DNA of 14,336 bases from an uncultured Prevotella sp. (GTDB lineage Bacteria > Bacteroidota > Bacteroidia > Bacteroidales > Bacteroidaceae). The position numbers were made by a program, and so were the translations under genes. The notes beneath the pieces are model-generated. The model saw only the letters and a list, made by a program, of their open reading frames with translations. It was not told the origin of the DNA and did no database searches. The stretch covers positions 1 to 14,336 of the forward strand of contig USSA01000070.1 in the NCBI GenBank assembly GCA_900557255.1. The letters are read 5' to 3'. Below are positions 5,788-12,394 of the stretch, piece after piece (position 1 is the first letter of the stretch; the number at the start of each line of letters is the position of its first letter).

Positions 5788-5855
5788 AGGTACGCGCGCG
5801 AGGACTGAATTTCATTCACAATATCCAATAAAAGGAAAGGATTGAACAACCCGAT

Positions 5856-5897
5856 ACATTGATTTACATTTCAAATTCACATTCACATTCACATTTT
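5856..5897 (-). repeat. Right arm of 41-bp inverted repeat (copy 2)
   Basis: Reverse complement of the left arm at 5671-5712. The arms enclose about 143 bp. It ends 56 bp before the promoter of the unknown gene pair. Confidence 0.85.
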
Positions 5898-5952
5898 GTT
5901 TTGATGGTTTTATGAAAAAAAGACAATTTGGTAAAAAATAATTTAGAATTTA

Positions 5953-5984
5953 TTTGTTTATTCGGGGAAAAAGTGTTACTTTTG
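5953..5984 (+). promoter_or_regulatory. Promoter of the unknown gene pair
   Basis: TTTG (5953-5956), 20 bp, TACTTTTG (5977-5984): full match to the Bacteroidetes consensus. The start would be near 5991, with a leader of about 43 nt that holds a chance 10-codon ORF (5993-6022). The same -7 sequence TACTTTTG serves the DUF3987 unit at 8998-9005. Confidence 0.8.
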
Positions 5985-6033
5985 TAGTTGCTATGGAAAA
6001 TAACTTTCATGGTATAATTTAAACCAGAAGCTA

Positions 6034-7041
6034 ATGACTGGACGAACTAAAAACAGCACAGAAAAGACTTCTTTTGTTGTCTTCAAGTATGATTTCTGCA
6101 AAAGCCGGAATCTTTCAAGTATCGAGGGTACTCTACCCTTGGAATTTCCCGAAATGCCATCGCCTGAAAAATATCAGGAGTGTCAGACAGGTTTCGAGAA
6201 GGTAATGGACAGTTTGCTGAAAAGCAAGAAAATGACTTTGGTGGAATCACGGAAGTATGAGGAAGACGTTATTCACGACAACCGAATATTGGGATTTCGC
6301 GAAGGTGTGGCTGTGCTGGATGTATGCGCAGACAAGAAGGAATTCTATTGGAGTAACTTTACAGAGAATGAAATTCACAACCAGCCTTTCTGCAAGGTGA
6401 TTATTGATAATCGCCCCAACAGAGGATTCCTTTTTGTGGAAGAATCTAGAATCTTCGGCGGCAAAAGAGGGCAGGACAAGGTGGTGGCTCTTCTGCGTGA
6501 TAATATCAACAGGGTGGCCAATCAATATGGCTGGAATATGGTGATTTCTGCCAAGTTGCCACCTGGTGATTTCTTTGATGCCGTGGCAGAAAGAATCAAG
6601 GCTGGCTGTAGACCAAAGGCTGTGGTGTTTTCTTTTCCTCGCCATCAGTCTCTCAGCGATGCGCCATATTCCTTTGTCCTGCAATTGCAGATGCAGCAAG
6701 CCTTTATGGAGTGTCTCAATGCCAGTAAGTATCAAGTACAATATGGTGTAGATAAAGGTGAACAGTTGCGCTTGGACAAGGCAAACAGAGATATTGCCAT
6801 GTTGGTGAACCTGTGCAGCAAAGAAGATTACGGCATCAAGGTATACTATTGGAAAGGTCCGTGTACCTCTTCCAGTTCGCTAAAACGAACCAAGGTGAAA
6901 ATCTCCGATGTTGAGATTGCTGCTCTGGTTAATGGAGATGCTGTCTGTTGCGATTGTCATGGAGATTCTCAGTTTGCTTTGATCAATTCTCTTGATGTGA
7001 TTCTTGATGATTTAAAGGGTTACGACGATGAGGTTATTTAA
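6034..7041 (+). CDS. Protein of unknown function, first of an overlapping pair
   Basis: 335 residues, not recognised. There is no signal peptide or membrane helix, so it is probably cytoplasmic. After a basic N-terminus (MTGRTKNSTEKT) comes a strand-rich part (SFVVFKYDF; residues 85-135 include ILGFREGVAVLDVCADKKEF and FCKVIIDNRPNRGFLFVEE). A mixed alpha/beta part follows (DKVVALLRDNINRVANQYGW, KAVVFSFP), then a C-terminal half with a Ser-rich loop (CTSSSSLKRTK) and CCDCHGD. The cysteines are too irregular for a clear zinc site. The last 14 bp overlap the next gene, which suggests coupled translation and a functional partnership. It has its own strong promoter and only a weak ribosome binding site (AGAAG). 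The alternating strands followed by a long helix vaguely recall phage-exclusion proteins; I cannot support a name. Confidence 0.85.
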   Translation: MTGRTKNSTEKTSFVVFKYDFCKSRNLSSIEGTLPLEFPEMPSPEKYQECQTGFEKVMDSLLKSKKMTLVESRKYEEDVIHDNRILGFREGVAVLDVCADKKEFYWSNFTENEIHNQPFCKVIIDNRPNRGFLFVEESRIFGGKRGQDKVVALLRDNINRVANQYGWNMVISAKLPPGDFFDAVAERIKAGCRPKAVVFSFPRHQSLSDAPYSFVLQLQMQQAFMECLNASKYQVQYGVDKGEQLRLDKANRDIAMLVNLCSKEDYGIKVYYWKGPCTSSSSLKRTKVKISDVEIAALVNGDAVCCDCHGDSQFALINSLDVILDDLKGYDDEVI

Positions 7042-8050
7042 GATGAAGACCAGACAGATGGTAGATAAATCTTTTTCGCAGCATCTGGTTTATCAGGTTT
7101 TCCGGGCCATCACCCATGATATCTTCAATGATAAGACGTGGTTTCCTACGTCCAGATGTTCATGCGAGGATGTTTTTTATGAGGTGTTCTGTATCGTAGA
7201 CAAAATGATGTTTTCGCATACCGATACCGAGAGCCGCCTTGCCTTTGTGGAAGGAATAGGGCAATATGAAAAAAACTATGTTGATGAGGATGGGTATGCT
7301 ACAGCTCAGGAAGAGCGGCAGAGAATCGTATTTGTCATCCTGTATATGGCAGCTGTGATACTTCAGATGATGCCTTTGGAGTCGAAAGTGTTTCAGTTTT
7401 GCTCAATGATTATGGGGCAATGGAGAGGCTACGTAGCTCAGGAGTTTTCTCAGCGGTGCCTCGGAGCAGTCGTGAAGAACCATGAGGTGGTTGAGCGGCT
7501 GGCAGCCAATATCGGTTATTATGGCGAGGATGGTTTCTTCGTTTCATCTCAGATCAATGAACTGATGCGCCAGAACAATGATGAAGATTATCTGCACGGA
7601 TTCGAGCCTGAACAGAAGAGGACATTAGAATTGGAAGTGACAGATGATGAGCATCAGGAAAACGGCGGACAGGAAAAAACGGAAGAAGATAATGAGAAGA
7701 AATGGGGCGACTTGAGCCAGGGAGAAAGAGTAAAGCGAGCCTTGCAGAAGATGATAGACGAGGAGGCTATTCCTTCGAAGAAAGACTATGCCCTGATTAT
7801 GGTGGCGCTCTCTGATATCAACGATTTTGAAGGCAAATTTGATAATGGCGCATCTTTCTGCAAATATCTTACAGAGCAGTTGGGTCTGCCTTCCAATCTG
7901 ACCAATGCCAGTGTCATCTCCAAGCGTTTCTCTAAGATGCGTGGCGAATTTCCCAACTGGAGTTTTGATGATGCAAGAGATCCTAACGCCCGGCAGAAAC
8001 TCATCAATATCGCTAACCGCTTTGTTGCCATCTATCGTAAGGGACAGTAG
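7028..8050 (+). CDS. Protein of unknown function, second of an overlapping pair
   Basis: 340 residues, not recognised. It starts inside the preceding gene (14-bp overlap, different frame). ATG codons at 7028 and 7043 are both possible; the former keeps the overlap. Residues 15-185 are mostly helical with aromatic and Met-rich stretches (VFVILYMAAVILQMMPL may be a buried helix or a weak membrane segment). Residues 200-232 are a strongly acidic linker (DDEHQENGGQEKTEEDNEKK). Residues 235-340 are a compact helical domain (RVKRALQKMIDEEAIPSKKD, then FCKYLTEQLGLPSNL and EFPNWSFDDARD). Two folded domains on a charged linker would suit an adaptor or nucleic-acid-associated partner of the upstream protein. 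There is no catalytic motif I recognise. A weak GAAGC/GCTTC hairpin follows the stop near 8051. Confidence 0.85.
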   Translation: MRLFKMKTRQMVDKSFSQHLVYQVFRAITHDIFNDKTWFPTSRCSCEDVFYEVFCIVDKMMFSHTDTESRLAFVEGIGQYEKNYVDEDGYATAQEERQRIVFVILYMAAVILQMMPLESKVFQFCSMIMGQWRGYVAQEFSQRCLGAVVKNHEVVERLAANIGYYGEDGFFVSSQINELMRQNNDEDYLHGFEPEQKRTLELEVTDDEHQENGGQEKTEEDNEKKWGDLSQGERVKRALQKMIDEEAIPSKKDYALIMVALSDINDFEGKFDNGASFCKYLTEQLGLPSNLTNASVISKRFSKMRGEFPNWSFDDARDPNARQKLINIANRFVAIYRKGQ

Positions 8051-8100
8051 GAAGCGGGGAAATGATTGCTTCTTGTGAGTGTTGGCAAGTTTTAGATGGA

Positions 8101-8152
8101 ATGTTAAAAACGTAAAATAGTGCAAGTTTTAGGCATATTCTACGTTTAACAT
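8101..8152. repeat. Imperfect inverted repeat before the lipoprotein gene
   Basis: ATGTTAAAAACGTA (8101-8114) and TACGTTTAACAT (8141-8152) are complementary apart from two extra A bases. There is no T-run behind it, so it is a poor terminator and could be an operator. TACGTTTA (8141-8148) is one base off a -7 box, but no clear -33 element is placed for it. Confidence 0.4.
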
Positions 8153-8181
8153 TAGAATAGGTTTAATAAACAAATTAGGAT

Positions 8182-8805
8182 ATGAAGTATTTTGTAAAAA
8201 AATCAGTCTTGCTACTGTTGGTAGTCTTGGCTTTTTGTGCGTGTGACAACAGCAATGACAATGGTGAAGTTATTCAGATAAATCCATGGTCATCGAAAAC
8301 TGTCGTCAATTATACTGGCGAAGTAGAGTTTGTGGTGGATGCGCCACAAATTCGTGAGGATATAGAGCAGGATTTGAAGGCAAACCCTCCTTTTGGAGGA
8401 AGCAAGAAATATCAGTTTATCATAAAAAGACACTCGTCGCTTTCTCCTTTATTTATGCTATATGCGGTGAATCCTGAGGACGATAAGTCTGCTGACGGAT
8501 ATATACTGGTCATCGCTGGTAAAGTGGAGTATAAGGACAATTATAGATTGTTCCCTACCGCATCTGGACAAGGTTGGTATAAGGAGAATATTGTGCCTGT
8601 CGACACAAAGGATGGCAAGCCTGTTGCAACATACGATGTGTTTATGCATGAAAATATTCCTTCTTCTTTGGTTCATAGCAAGATGTATTTCTGCGAAGAC
8701 CTTACGGAGAAATATCGCCAGAAGTTCCCTAATGAAGACATTCATGCCGTGGTTCGCCGTTTGGTTCTTTCTTATGTCAGTGGGGGTGATAATATAAATG
8801 AATAG
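8182..8805 (+). CDS. Putative lipoprotein, unknown function
   Basis: 207 residues. The N-terminus is a lipoprotein signal peptide: basic start (MKYFVKK), hydrophobic core (SVLLLLVVLAF) and a lipobox ending in FCAC, with Cys21 as the likely lipidated residue. Residues after it (DNSNDNGE) are acidic and polar; acidic residues after the cysteine are linked to surface export of Bacteroidetes lipoproteins, here only weakly fitting. The rest is a soluble domain (GEVEFVVDAPQIREDIEQDL, then YQFIIKRH and SGQGWYKENIVPVDTKDGK) with no known motif. Signal peptidase II processing and an envelope location follow from the signal. It sits alone between the unknown pair and the primase unit and ends at its own strong terminator, so it may be an inserted passenger. 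Its promoter is unclear. Confidence 0.82.
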   Translation: MKYFVKKSVLLLLVVLAFCACDNSNDNGEVIQINPWSSKTVVNYTGEVEFVVDAPQIREDIEQDLKANPPFGGSKKYQFIIKRHSSLSPLFMLYAVNPEDDKSADGYILVIAGKVEYKDNYRLFPTASGQGWYKENIVPVDTKDGKPVATYDVFMHENIPSSLVHSKMYFCEDLTEKYRQKFPNEDIHAVVRRLVLSYVSGGDNINE

Positions 8806-8848
8806 GAACATATCTGAACAGAAGATTTTTTAGAAATAATACAGTATC

Positions 8849-8890
8849 AGCACTTTTTGCTTCGTTTGCAAGCAAAGAGTGCTTTTTTTA
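8849..8890 (+). terminator. Rho-independent terminator after the lipoprotein gene
   Basis: AGCACT (8849-8854) pairs with AGTGCT (8878-8883), continued by TTGCTT with AAGCAA, followed by a run of seven T. It separates the lipoprotein gene from the DUF3987 unit. Confidence 0.88.
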
Positions 8891-8908
8891 TGCCTTCAGA
8901 TGAGCTGG

Positions 8909-8987
8909 AGGCTTAGCGGAAGGCTTAGTTGCCGGCGATGAGGCTTAGTAGGAGGCGAACCGGCAGGACGCCTATTGCCGGGGAGGC
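8909..8987. repeat. AGGCTTAG repeats and interlocking hairpins upstream of the DUF3987 promoter
   Basis: AGGCTTAG occurs at 8909, 8921 and 8941, with further GGAGGC units at 8951 and 8982. CCGGCA (8960-8965) pairs with TGCCGG (8976-8981), while AGGCG (8953-8957) can pair with CGCCT (8969-8973) inside that loop, a pseudoknot arrangement. The TTG of the promoter lies within the right arm. It could be a regulatory site at DNA level, or a second weak terminator since T7 follows. Confidence 0.5.
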
Positions 8988-9005
8988 TTTTTTTCCTTAC
9001 TTTTG
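8975..9005 (+). promoter_or_regulatory. Promoter of the DUF3987-primase unit
   Basis: TTG (8975-8977), 20 bp, TACTTTTG (8998-9005), exact -7 box. The start would be about 9012, only some 10-20 nt before the first ATG codons, so the mRNA is nearly leaderless. Confidence 0.75.
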
Positions 9006-9021
9006 CATTCAGAAATAATCA

Positions 9022-10566
9022 ATGATTGGGATTATGGAAAAAGGAAAGAAAATACCTCCACAGGAAGCGTCTCAGACTAATCCAGTGGCAAAGCCTGAGG
9101 ATACCAAGGGCGGAATCAATAACAAGGTATCATCTGAGTTGACAGGAACAAAACTGGCTGAACAGGCAGAAGAGAATGAAGAGATGCCCATGCATCATCT
9201 GATTGCCGACAAGGATTATCCGTCGGGCATCAGAGAATGGATGATCACTTCGCCTTCTGACCTCAAGTATCCTACGCTGGTGGTGGCTGCAGCTATGCTC
9301 AGCGTTTATCTTACACGTGTCAGAATACAGTATGTGTATGATAATCAGGGAGAAAAATCGGCCATCGTGTTGCAGGTCATCGTAGAGGGCGAGCAGTCGA
9401 GCGGAAAGTCGTTTGCCAGATACATCATGCGTACCCTGATGAAACCTTTCATCGAGCGCGACAGCGAAATGAGAGCCAAGGAGCAGGAGTATGCTGCCCT
9501 GAAGCGACGCCAGGGAAAGAAGGATGGCAAGCTGCCACCCGAACCGAAGACCGACATCACCATCCTGCCCGAAACCGTATCGCTCACCATGTTTATCAAG
9601 CGATGCGATGCAGCCGTCAAGCTCTATGGTGCTCCGAAGACGCTCTTCGAATTTGCCGATGAGATTTCTGCCATCGTGCATTCTGCCAAGCGCCAGTTTG
9701 CCGACCTCTCGCAGGTTATCAAGACGGCATACGATCTGGGCAGCGTCTATGGTCAGGATTTCATGAGCGAATCCAGCTATAGTGCCATGGTAGATGCCTT
9801 GCTGTCGTTCATTTTCTGCGGCACTCAGAGTGCGGTGAGCAGATATATGAACAAAGCTGCCATTGAGGGCGGTGCTGTAACCCGAACCATCTTATGCCCG
9901 CTCATCAGTCATCTGGGCGACAATCCGCCTCAGTTTCAGGCGTTGACCGATATGCAGCGTAATGAGCTGGAGAATACGTTGGACAAGCTCTTCGGGTTGT
10001 GCTACGAGGAAGACGGAAAATTCCATCAGGAGATAGAGGAAGATATGAGCTGGCTCTACAAGACGGTGGTAAAATGGTGTAACGACTGCCGCCAGCAGGT
10101 GGTGAAAACCATGTCCAAGTCGATGGATGTCTTCTACAAGCGCAGTTCGGTTTCAGCCTTCCGCATCGCTGCCCTCATGCAAGTGCTTTACAAAGTGGAA
10201 GGGAAGAAGAGCGAGAAGGAAATCCGGAAACTGGTTAGGCAAACCTATCTGGCTTGTGCCGACCGCATCTTGCAGAATATGTTGCAGCGGTGGGGCAAGG
10301 CTTTCGAGCAGATTTCTGCCGAGGGCGAAGGAGAGCCTTATCATACTGTAGACTATTTCAGCGAGTTGCCGCAGGAATTCTCTTATCAGTTCCTGGAGGA
10401 ATTTCTGAAGCAGAAGGAACTCAAGACGCCTGCCCGCAACATGGTATGCAACTGGCGCAGATGGGGATGGCTCGAAAAACCAGCAAAGGGCGAGGATAGA
10501 AAGGTGCTTAGAAAGACGCAGCAGAAAGGCACTATGGGTGATGGTAATATTAAAAAAGACAATTAG
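9022..10566 (+). CDS. DUF3987 family P-loop protein (primase-helicase-like)
   Basis: 514 residues of the DUF3987 family, common on Bacteroidetes mobile DNA and near primase genes. Residues 123-130 (GEQSSGKS) are a Walker A motif, and LFEFADEI with Asp213-Glu214 is a plausible Walker B, so it should bind and hydrolyse ATP. A charged loop rich in K, R and E lies between (residues 150-175). The first 60 residues are polar and probably disordered. The C-terminal third is helical and basic, ending in a short winged-helix-like stretch (FLKQKELKTPARNMVCNWRR). The first ATG has no ribosome binding site; the ATG at 9034 (MEKGKKIP) is a good alternative. The next gene starts 3 bp after the stop, so translation is probably coupled. 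A DNA helicase or replication-associated ATPase acting with the primase is inferred. Confidence 0.88.
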   Translation: MIGIMEKGKKIPPQEASQTNPVAKPEDTKGGINNKVSSELTGTKLAEQAEENEEMPMHHLIADKDYPSGIREWMITSPSDLKYPTLVVAAAMLSVYLTRVRIQYVYDNQGEKSAIVLQVIVEGEQSSGKSFARYIMRTLMKPFIERDSEMRAKEQEYAALKRRQGKKDGKLPPEPKTDITILPETVSLTMFIKRCDAAVKLYGAPKTLFEFADEISAIVHSAKRQFADLSQVIKTAYDLGSVYGQDFMSESSYSAMVDALLSFIFCGTQSAVSRYMNKAAIEGGAVTRTILCPLISHLGDNPPQFQALTDMQRNELENTLDKLFGLCYEEDGKFHQEIEEDMSWLYKTVVKWCNDCRQQVVKTMSKSMDVFYKRSSVSAFRIAALMQVLYKVEGKKSEKEIRKLVRQTYLACADRILQNMLQRWGKAFEQISAEGEGEPYHTVDYFSELPQEFSYQFLEEFLKQKELKTPARNMVCNWRRWGWLEKPAKGEDRKVLRKTQQKGTMGDGNIKKDN

Positions 10567-10569
10567 AAG

Positions 10570-11619
10570 ATGGCAGAATATATTGATTCAAATACGCTCT
10601 CTAAACTTAGAGCTATCAGCATCCTGGAGGTTGCTGATGAATTGGGAATGGGTTTGCGGTATCATAATGCCCTCTGTATCAGTCATAATGATAAAAATCC
10701 GAGTTTGCATTTCTGGACTTCCACCAACACTTGTCATTGCTTTGCATGCGGATGGGGTGGAGATAATATCGACCTGGTGATGAAACGGGAGAATCTCTCT
10801 TTTTCGGAGGCTTGCCAATGGTTGGGAAGAAACTTCGGTATTGTTGTGGGGAATGGCCGTAAAGCTGATAGCCGGAATGTAATTCCGCCTGCCCATGAAA
10901 GAGATGATGGGAATGTCCGACAGCCAGCAAGGGGTATGGTCGGGCAGAAGAAAACGGAATGTGATACGGACAGACTCAATCTCAGAGGCGAGTTTCAGCA
11001 TAAGCCTGACGTAGATTATCTGATGCGTATGCTCATGGGTAAGAAACTGACAGATAAAGCCAGGGATTTCCTGTTCTATCAGAGAAAGTTGCGCCCGGAA
11101 TATATCTATTGGTGTAGAGTGGTGAGCACAGATTTCTCCATTGCTGGCTATCGTTTTGGTGGAAAGTTTTTTGATGGTCCTTCCCTGTTGATTCCCTATT
11201 ATGACGTTCATGGCAATCTGCTGACGGTTCAGAGCAGATATCTGGGAGATAAGACTGAAGAAAAACCGCGGTTTAAGTTTGCACCAGGTAGCAAGCCGAT
11301 GGTATATGGGATGCAGATCTTGCCGCAGGTGACAGAAAAAGAGCCATTGGTTATTACCGAGGGATGTACCGACTGCTGGAGCGCTATGTCTATGGGGTAC
11401 AAGGCAATAGCCATCCCGAGTGCTACGCTTTGTAATGAAGAATGTCGCAATCTTTTAGCGGGAAGGAATCTTCACATGTGGCCTGATCAGGACAAACCGG
11501 GCATCGGTCTTTATATGAAACTGAAGGAAATGTTCCCTCAGCTGGTGTACCATCAGTTGCCGGAAGGTTGCAAGGATTTGTCTGATTATTACCAGTCGTT
11601 TTACGTTCAGAAAATGTGA
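10570..11619 (+). CDS. DNA primase-like protein with CHC2 zinc finger and Toprim domain
   Basis: 349 residues. The N-terminal CHC2 zinc-binding domain has ligands Cys36, His39, Cys57 and Cys60 (CISH and CFAC) and the usual tail GWGGDNIDLVM. A linker (residues 100-140) is basic and probably disordered. The Toprim part follows: Glu264 in VITEGCTD and the pair Asp306/Asp308 in MWPDQDKPG, the metal-binding acidic triad of the family. All key residues are present, so RNA-primer synthesis is plausible. It is shorter than chromosomal DnaG (about 600 residues) and lacks a helicase-binding C-terminus, like primases of phages and plasmids. It follows DUF3987 by 3 bp. The last codons and stop lie inside a copy of the 36-bp repeat at 11611. 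Confidence 0.92.
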   Translation: MAEYIDSNTLSKLRAISILEVADELGMGLRYHNALCISHNDKNPSLHFWTSTNTCHCFACGWGGDNIDLVMKRENLSFSEACQWLGRNFGIVVGNGRKADSRNVIPPAHERDDGNVRQPARGMVGQKKTECDTDRLNLRGEFQHKPDVDYLMRMLMGKKLTDKARDFLFYQRKLRPEYIYWCRVVSTDFSIAGYRFGGKFFDGPSLLIPYYDVHGNLLTVQSRYLGDKTEEKPRFKFAPGSKPMVYGMQILPQVTEKEPLVITEGCTDCWSAMSMGYKAIAIPSATLCNEECRNLLAGRNLHMWPDQDKPGIGLYMKLKEMFPQLVYHQLPEGCKDLSDYYQSFYVQKM

Positions 11620-11646
11620 AAGTGAATGTGAATTTCAAATGTTTTT
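11611..11646 (+). repeat. Third copy of the GTGAATGTGAATTT repeat
   Basis: A direct repeat of 5671-5706 with 2 differences in 36 bp, and inverted relative to 5862-5897. It contains the final codons and stop of the primase gene (AAA ATG TGA) and lies 30 bp before the start of the next gene. It forms the right boundary of the bracketed block. Confidence 0.82.
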
Positions 11647-11678
11647 TTATTGTTGTTTTTAAGTTGTTGCGTGTTATG

Positions 11679-12185
11679 ATGAAGTTGTTTTTAAATCGTT
11701 TTCGTAGAGATCATGGCGCCATTGTTGGTCGCCTTAGTCAGGAAGTAGTTAATCGCCAGGGTATCGTTGTAGGCCATCAGTTCATTTGTGATACGATGGA
11801 GCGCGAGGGTGGCTGTCTGGAGCCGGGTGAATATCACATCATGGTGGCTAAATGCAAATGCTTCGCCCGCCAGATGCTTTTCCTCGAACCGATAAGGGAT
11901 GATTCTTCTTCATCTTCCTCTCTTCCTCTCCCCGAAACCTGCAAGCTTTGCCGCATGGAGCGCAAGAGTCATGAGTTCGGGTGTCTGGAAGAGCTTTATG
12001 CCCTTCCTTGTCCCATGATGCAGCCGGGCAATGGTCCGTTCCGTCTGCGCCAGGGTGGCATCCTCATCGGCGAGGCCCATGCTCCCGGCTTCGTTCTGAG
12101 GAGCCAGGAACTCTTCCTCCAGCTCTTCGACCGCGTGAAGAAGGCGATGGTCAGGGGCAGCGAGGTAGTGGTGGAAGTGGGGTAA
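11679..12185 (+). CDS. DUF5675-like protein
   Basis: 168 residues from the ATG at 11679 (ATG at 11676 is equivalent; the frame is open back to GTG at 11616, but that stretch is the repeat and is unlikely to be coding). It resembles the DUF5675 family of phages and Bacteroidetes islands: a first strand pair (KLFLNRFRRDHGAIVGRL), then CDTMEREGGCLEPGEYHIMV, the common Thr-Glu/Pro-Gly-Tyr region, and a C-terminal GNGPFRL..GGILIGEAHAPG. An insert around residues 74-100 carries six serines and CKLCRMERKSHEFGC, possibly a small metal site not typical of the family. No function is established. It is likely transcribed from the DUF3987 promoter and ends before a good terminator. Confidence 0.78.
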   Translation: MKLFLNRFRRDHGAIVGRLSQEVVNRQGIVVGHQFICDTMEREGGCLEPGEYHIMVAKCKCFARQMLFLEPIRDDSSSSSSLPLPETCKLCRMERKSHEFGCLEELYALPCPMMQPGNGPFRLRQGGILIGEAHAPGFVLRSQELFLQLFDRVKKAMVRGSEVVVEVG

Positions 12186-12256
12186 GGGATACCTTGAATA
12201 CCACCTTGAGACCCATCTTGAGTAACATCATCTCCTTCGATATTAAGTATATAGAT

Positions 12257-12302
12257 AAGAAAGATGGCAGCCTTATAACTGGTGAGCTATCTTTCTTTTT
12301 AT
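12257..12302 (+). terminator. Terminator after the DUF5675-like gene
   Basis: AAGAAAGATGGC (12257-12268) pairs with GCTATCTTTCTT (12286-12297), twelve pairs with one G-T, followed by TTTTTAT. It closes the primase unit. Confidence 0.8.
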
Positions 12303-12354
12303 ATCTATAATCCGGTTAATTTCAGCTATTTCTGATATTTTCATCCTCAAAAAC

Positions 12355-12385
12355 TTTGCCGTTTCGCAGAAAACTCGTATCTTTG
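12355..12385 (+). promoter_or_regulatory. Consensus promoter directly upstream of the intron
   Basis: TTTG (12355-12358), 19 bp, TATCTTTG (12378-12385): a full consensus match, the best in the window with 5953-5984. The transcript would start near 12392, a few bases before the intron. It probably belonged to a gene now lying beyond the intron. Confidence 0.75.
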
Positions 12386-12394
12386 TAGCGGAAA

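Noticed and set aside
6247..6741. 164-codon minus-strand frame within the unknown gene
   Set aside because: Antisense shadow; the plus-strand gene has a consensus promoter and an overlapping partner.
11616..11678. N-terminal extension of the DUF5675-like protein from GTG at 11616
   Set aside because: These codons lie in the repeat (VNVNFKCFF...), would overlap the primase stop and have no family similarity; ATG at 11679 starts the conserved part.
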